Assembly: GCA_020536535.1 (NCBI GenBank)
Contig: JAHLWZ010000793.1
Coordinates: 62,001 to 126,000, forward strand
Origin: Pelomyxa schiedti
Taxonomy: Eukaryota > Evosea > Pelobiontida > Pelomyxidae
DNA: 64,000 bases
Reading direction: 5' to 3'
The position numbers and the translations under genes were made by a program. Each line of letters begins with the position of its first letter. The first letter of the stretch is position 1. Positions 57,811-64,000 of the stretch are shown here, one piece after another. The notes below the pieces were generated by a model. The model was not told where the DNA came from, searched no databases, and was given only the letters and a program-made list of their open reading frames with translations.

Positions 57811-58965
57811 ATGGCAACGGCAGCACCACCGGCGACACCGACCGGAGGAGCGAAAGGAGCGAAGGGCGGAATGATCTACAGCGTCGTCGCCAAGAACGGG
57901 ACGATATTGTGCGAACACTCTATGAAGGCGGGGTCGTACAAAGAAGTAGTACAACACATTCTTGCGCACTTGCCCCCTGGCGACAGTCGCAAGTCACTCA
58001 CCCACCAGACGTGTGTTTTTCTTTTTCTTTTTCTTTTTACCCCCCCACCCCCCGCTCTGAGTTTGTTGTTATGCACATTATTAATAGAGCTCTATTAATA
58101 ATGTATTATGTACGTTGTTAATATGGCAGTAATGTGGCGTAATCAAAGTTACTTGTTAAGTGGTCATGTCCATTTTTTTGTGTTTGTAATACATGGTGTT
58201 GAGTGCCGCTCATCGTCTATGCAGATTTATTTTCCACTATATTGTCAGCAGGGGAGTGGTGTTCTTAGTTCTTGCTGATGCCGAATATGGTTTGGAAATT
58301 CCTCTCGTTTTGTATCCCCTTACATCTTGCTTAGAGTACAGGCTTCCTTTCATGTTTTTGGAGGATATCCAGAACAAGTGTGTACTTTAGACTTCCTTCT
58401 TTCAAAAATTGCCCTTCACAAATAGATTCTTTGGAACGTATCCCACCCAAATTAATGAACCCACACTTGTTCCTCGCCAATTTGAAGGGTTCGTAAGGGT
58501 TCTTAATGATCAAATGGTTTGCTGAAGTTGACTTGTTCAATTAAATAACATGGAACATTAGGACATGTTCACCAATCGTCCTCACGAAGTAGATAAGCTG
58601 ACCGCAGCAAGAACTGAGGTTGAGGCTGTAAGACAAGTTGTGACAAAGAATATAGGTATGTGCTCCCTGGGCCTCACATTTTCTGATTTTGTTAGACAAG
58701 GTTCTGGAGAGAGGTGAAAAGATTGACACTCTAGTGGATGCCACGGATAAGCTCAACACCAATGCACACACTTACCACAAGAAAGGTAAAGCTCTCAAGA
58801 AGAAGATGTGCATTCGAAATATCAAGTGGACAATTATCTCTGTTGGTTGCACCTTGGTAACTTCTATGCCTTCCCTACTACTACCACCTCTAACCACCGT
58901 AATCCGCACAGATTGTGGTTGCAACACTTGTAATTCTTCTGCTCTTCTTCCTCGGAATCATTTGA
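57811..58965 (+). CDS. VAMP7-like longin R-SNARE
   Basis: The start gives a short Ala/Gly leader, then the longin domain: MIYSVVAKNGTILCEHSMKA, RFIFHYIVSRGVVFLVLADA and, across introns, EYRLPFMFLEDIQNKFFGTY. The R-SNARE helix follows: EVDKLTAARTEVEAVRQVVT, NIDKVLERGEKIDTLVDATD, with the zero-layer Arg in LERGEK. The C-terminal anchor spans two exons (CIRNIKWTIISVGCTL, then IVVATLVILLLFFLGII) and ends at TGA 58963-58965. VAMP7 and plant VAMP72 types act in endosomal and exocytic fusion. Introns of 40-50 bases are well supported here. Confidence 0.88.
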
Positions 58966-59091
58966 AGAGGGAGATGGCCATCTGCACACCACACTTTCAA
59001 AAAAATTACCCTAAATAGTACTATTAGCAGAAAACCAAAATCAAGAAACAAACAAGAAAAAAAAACTTGCCAGACAAGGAGGTTCTTGGTA

Positions 59092-60346
59092 ATGGGGGGC
59101 AGAGTCAGCCACCAGGCTTCTACTTCAACAGGGACAGGGCACCATCACCACCACCTGCACCGACACCACCGACACACGTCAGGGTCGCCTGCACCACCTT
59201 CGCAGGTGCCGTCGCCCTCACTGTCCCCGTCCCCGTCCCCGTCACCCTCGCCACTCGGGGAATGGGACGGCGGCGTCCAGGACGAGACGTTGGCAGCCAC
59301 CGCGGGGATGACGGTGGATGTGGTGCGGTCCATCATGCGGATGTGGCCCCAGCGCACCGCTGCTAGCGGCCCCGGCACCGGGACCGGGACGGGAGGGGGA
59401 GCCGCGGCGACAGCGAGCACGGGGACGGGGACGGAGATGGAGTTGGACCTGGGGGAGTTCAAGGGGTTCGTGGGGCGAGTGGCTAAGCAGCACCCTGATT
59501 TGGAGCCGGCTTTGGGTGACCCCTTGTTCGCGGAATGCCTCTTCAATTTATTTGACTCTGACCACAACGGTGTGCTGGCTGGGCCTTTTTTAATAATTGG
59601 TTTCTGATTCTTGGCATTATGTTAACAACAGACACTGTTGCTTAACTTAATTACACTAAGTTGGTGGGAATACGTGTAATTGTATGACATTCTTTTTGTT
59701 TGTTTCATTATTTGGGTTGCTTGGCAGGAAGAATATCGGCCAAAGAGTTCTTTGGTGGGCTGGGTGTTATGGCTCGCTGTGACAAGCAAGAAAAGGCTAC
59801 GCTGTTGTTCCATGCTTGTGACCAAAATGGTAATTTTTACGTATTCCTTATTCTGGAGTTGATAGTTTGTGGCAGGAGATGGCATGGTTACAATTGCTGA
59901 AATGAAGGAGACAATGAAAAGAACAATTTCTTCAGCAAGAACTATGATCCAAGCTCAAGTCAAATACCACCTGACGGCCCAAACAGGCAGCGTGTTTGGA
60001 AGTATGCCTTACTTGTGTCTAAGGAGGCTAATTTGCACTACAAGGTTCTTATATCTGCAATTTGGTTAGCAGGATGATGGCACTCGATGAAGAGAGAAAT
60101 GCTGTGTCTATATTTGAGAGTGATGTCAATCGGGATGGAACTCTGAGTCTCCAAGAGTGGTTGACCAATTACCAGTCGAATGCTGCACTGCAGAGATTCT
60201 TCGAATTTGCCACAGGCGAGGTTGTAGTTCCAGGAGATAAACTCAAGGGTATGGACACCGATGAGCTGGTCAAAGTTCTGGCCAGCCAGTTTCCGGCCCT
60301 ATCACCAGAAACGCATTTGCACCTAGCAGTCACCGTCAAATCTTAA
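59092..60346 (+). CDS. Three-EF-hand protein with N-myristoylation motif
   Basis: The ATG at 59092 gives MGGRVSHQ, which fits the N-myristoylation consensus (Gly2, Ser6). A His/Pro/Ser/Gly-rich region follows, then EMELDLGEFKGFVGRVAKQH. Three EF-hand loops are visible: DSDHNG then RISAKE across an intron, DQNGDGMVTIAE and DVNRDGTLSLQE, each with acidic residues at the calcium positions. A C-terminal helical tail (GDKLKGMDTDELVKVLASQF) ends VTVKS at TAA 60344-60346. The organisation resembles calcineurin-B-like or neuronal calcium sensor proteins with an extra N-terminal linker. No exact family was assigned. Confidence 0.7.
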
Positions 60347-60529
60347 TCCCTATATGTGTTATCTATATTGTAAAAATAACGGGTCTGTTATCCCCTGGAT
60401 AGCTTAGGATAGCTGCCGGTTCTAATCAAATGGCAATAATTTTCCTTCCAAAACCAACTGTGTCGGTGCCGAGGAAAAATCAAACAAGAAAGCACACAAA
60501 ACAAAAAAACCAGGCCGCTAGACACGACC

Positions 60530-64000
<3,471 letters not shown>

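Overview
The window is nuclear DNA of a single-celled eukaryote. Protein-coding genes are packed on both strands, often 80-300 bases apart. Most are broken by many very short GT-AG introns, commonly 25-60 bases and as short as 20-26. No rRNA, tRNA, transposon or CRISPR array was recognised. Proteins carry long low-complexity tracts (RS/RD/RE, poly-Q, poly-P, Thr/Ser runs), and several introns hold long poly-T runs. A tectonic-family protein implies a cilium or flagellum, and PEX13 implies peroxisomes. An ERGIC3/Erv46 protein, a longin R-SNARE, a Src1/Man1-type inner nuclear membrane protein and a SPATS2-like protein fit an opisthokont or a close relative. The lineage itself cannot be fixed from this sequence.

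Layout. 1-695 (+): 3' end of an RD/RE-rich protein. 721-1066 (-): doubtful small membrane ORF. 1396-7178 (+): ARS2/SERRATE with a very long Pro-rich and RS N-terminus. 7265-8476 (-): unknown multi-pass membrane protein. 8513-9607 (-): unknown acidic protein. 9689-11179 (-): PEX13. 11450-14078 (+): DUF4140/DUF4139 protein. 14171-14887 (-): coactosin-like ADF-H protein. 15204-16818 (+): ERGIC3/Erv46. 17120-19622 (+): single C2H2-finger protein. 19852-20401 (+): small unknown protein. 20496-21211 (-): ubiquitin-eS31. 21629-22956 (+): unknown type I membrane protein. 23119-26891 (+): ankyrin-TBC fusion. 27164-28444 (-): Q-rich CCHC-knuckle protein. 28761-31297 (-): CUE domain joined to ATE1 arginyltransferase. 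31555-32820 (-): intronless unknown. 32932-35529 (-): tectonic. 35633-37522 (-): Src1/Man1. 37719-38668 (+): PPIL1-type cyclophilin. 38995-43740 (+): BMS1. 43880-45666 (-): P/Q/M repeat protein. 45888-47391 (+): microbial-type PARG. 47465-47892 (-): SH3BGR-like protein. 48108-49760 (+): SPATS2/UBA-like coiled-coil protein. 50145-55444 (+): PH-STE20 kinase. 55621-57608 (+): YTM1/WDR12. 57811-58965 (+): VAMP7-like R-SNARE. 59092-60346 (+): myristoylated EF-hand protein. 60530-64000 (+): BRR2 helicase, running off the end.

The genes do not form operons; they are a mix of housekeeping functions. RNA processing is covered by ARS2, BRR2 and the PPIL1-type cyclophilin, ribosome biogenesis by BMS1, YTM1 and ubiquitin-eS31, membrane traffic by ERGIC3, the R-SNARE and the TBC protein, and the N-degron pathway by ATE1. 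The most unusual points are the apparent CUE-ATE1 fusion, the ankyrin-TBC fusion, introns of 20-26 bases whose reality is forced by reading frame, and an apparent Arg74-to-Asp change in the ubiquitin moiety of the eS31 fusion. Gene ends and exon joins were inferred by eye from frame and splice signals and should be treated as models.
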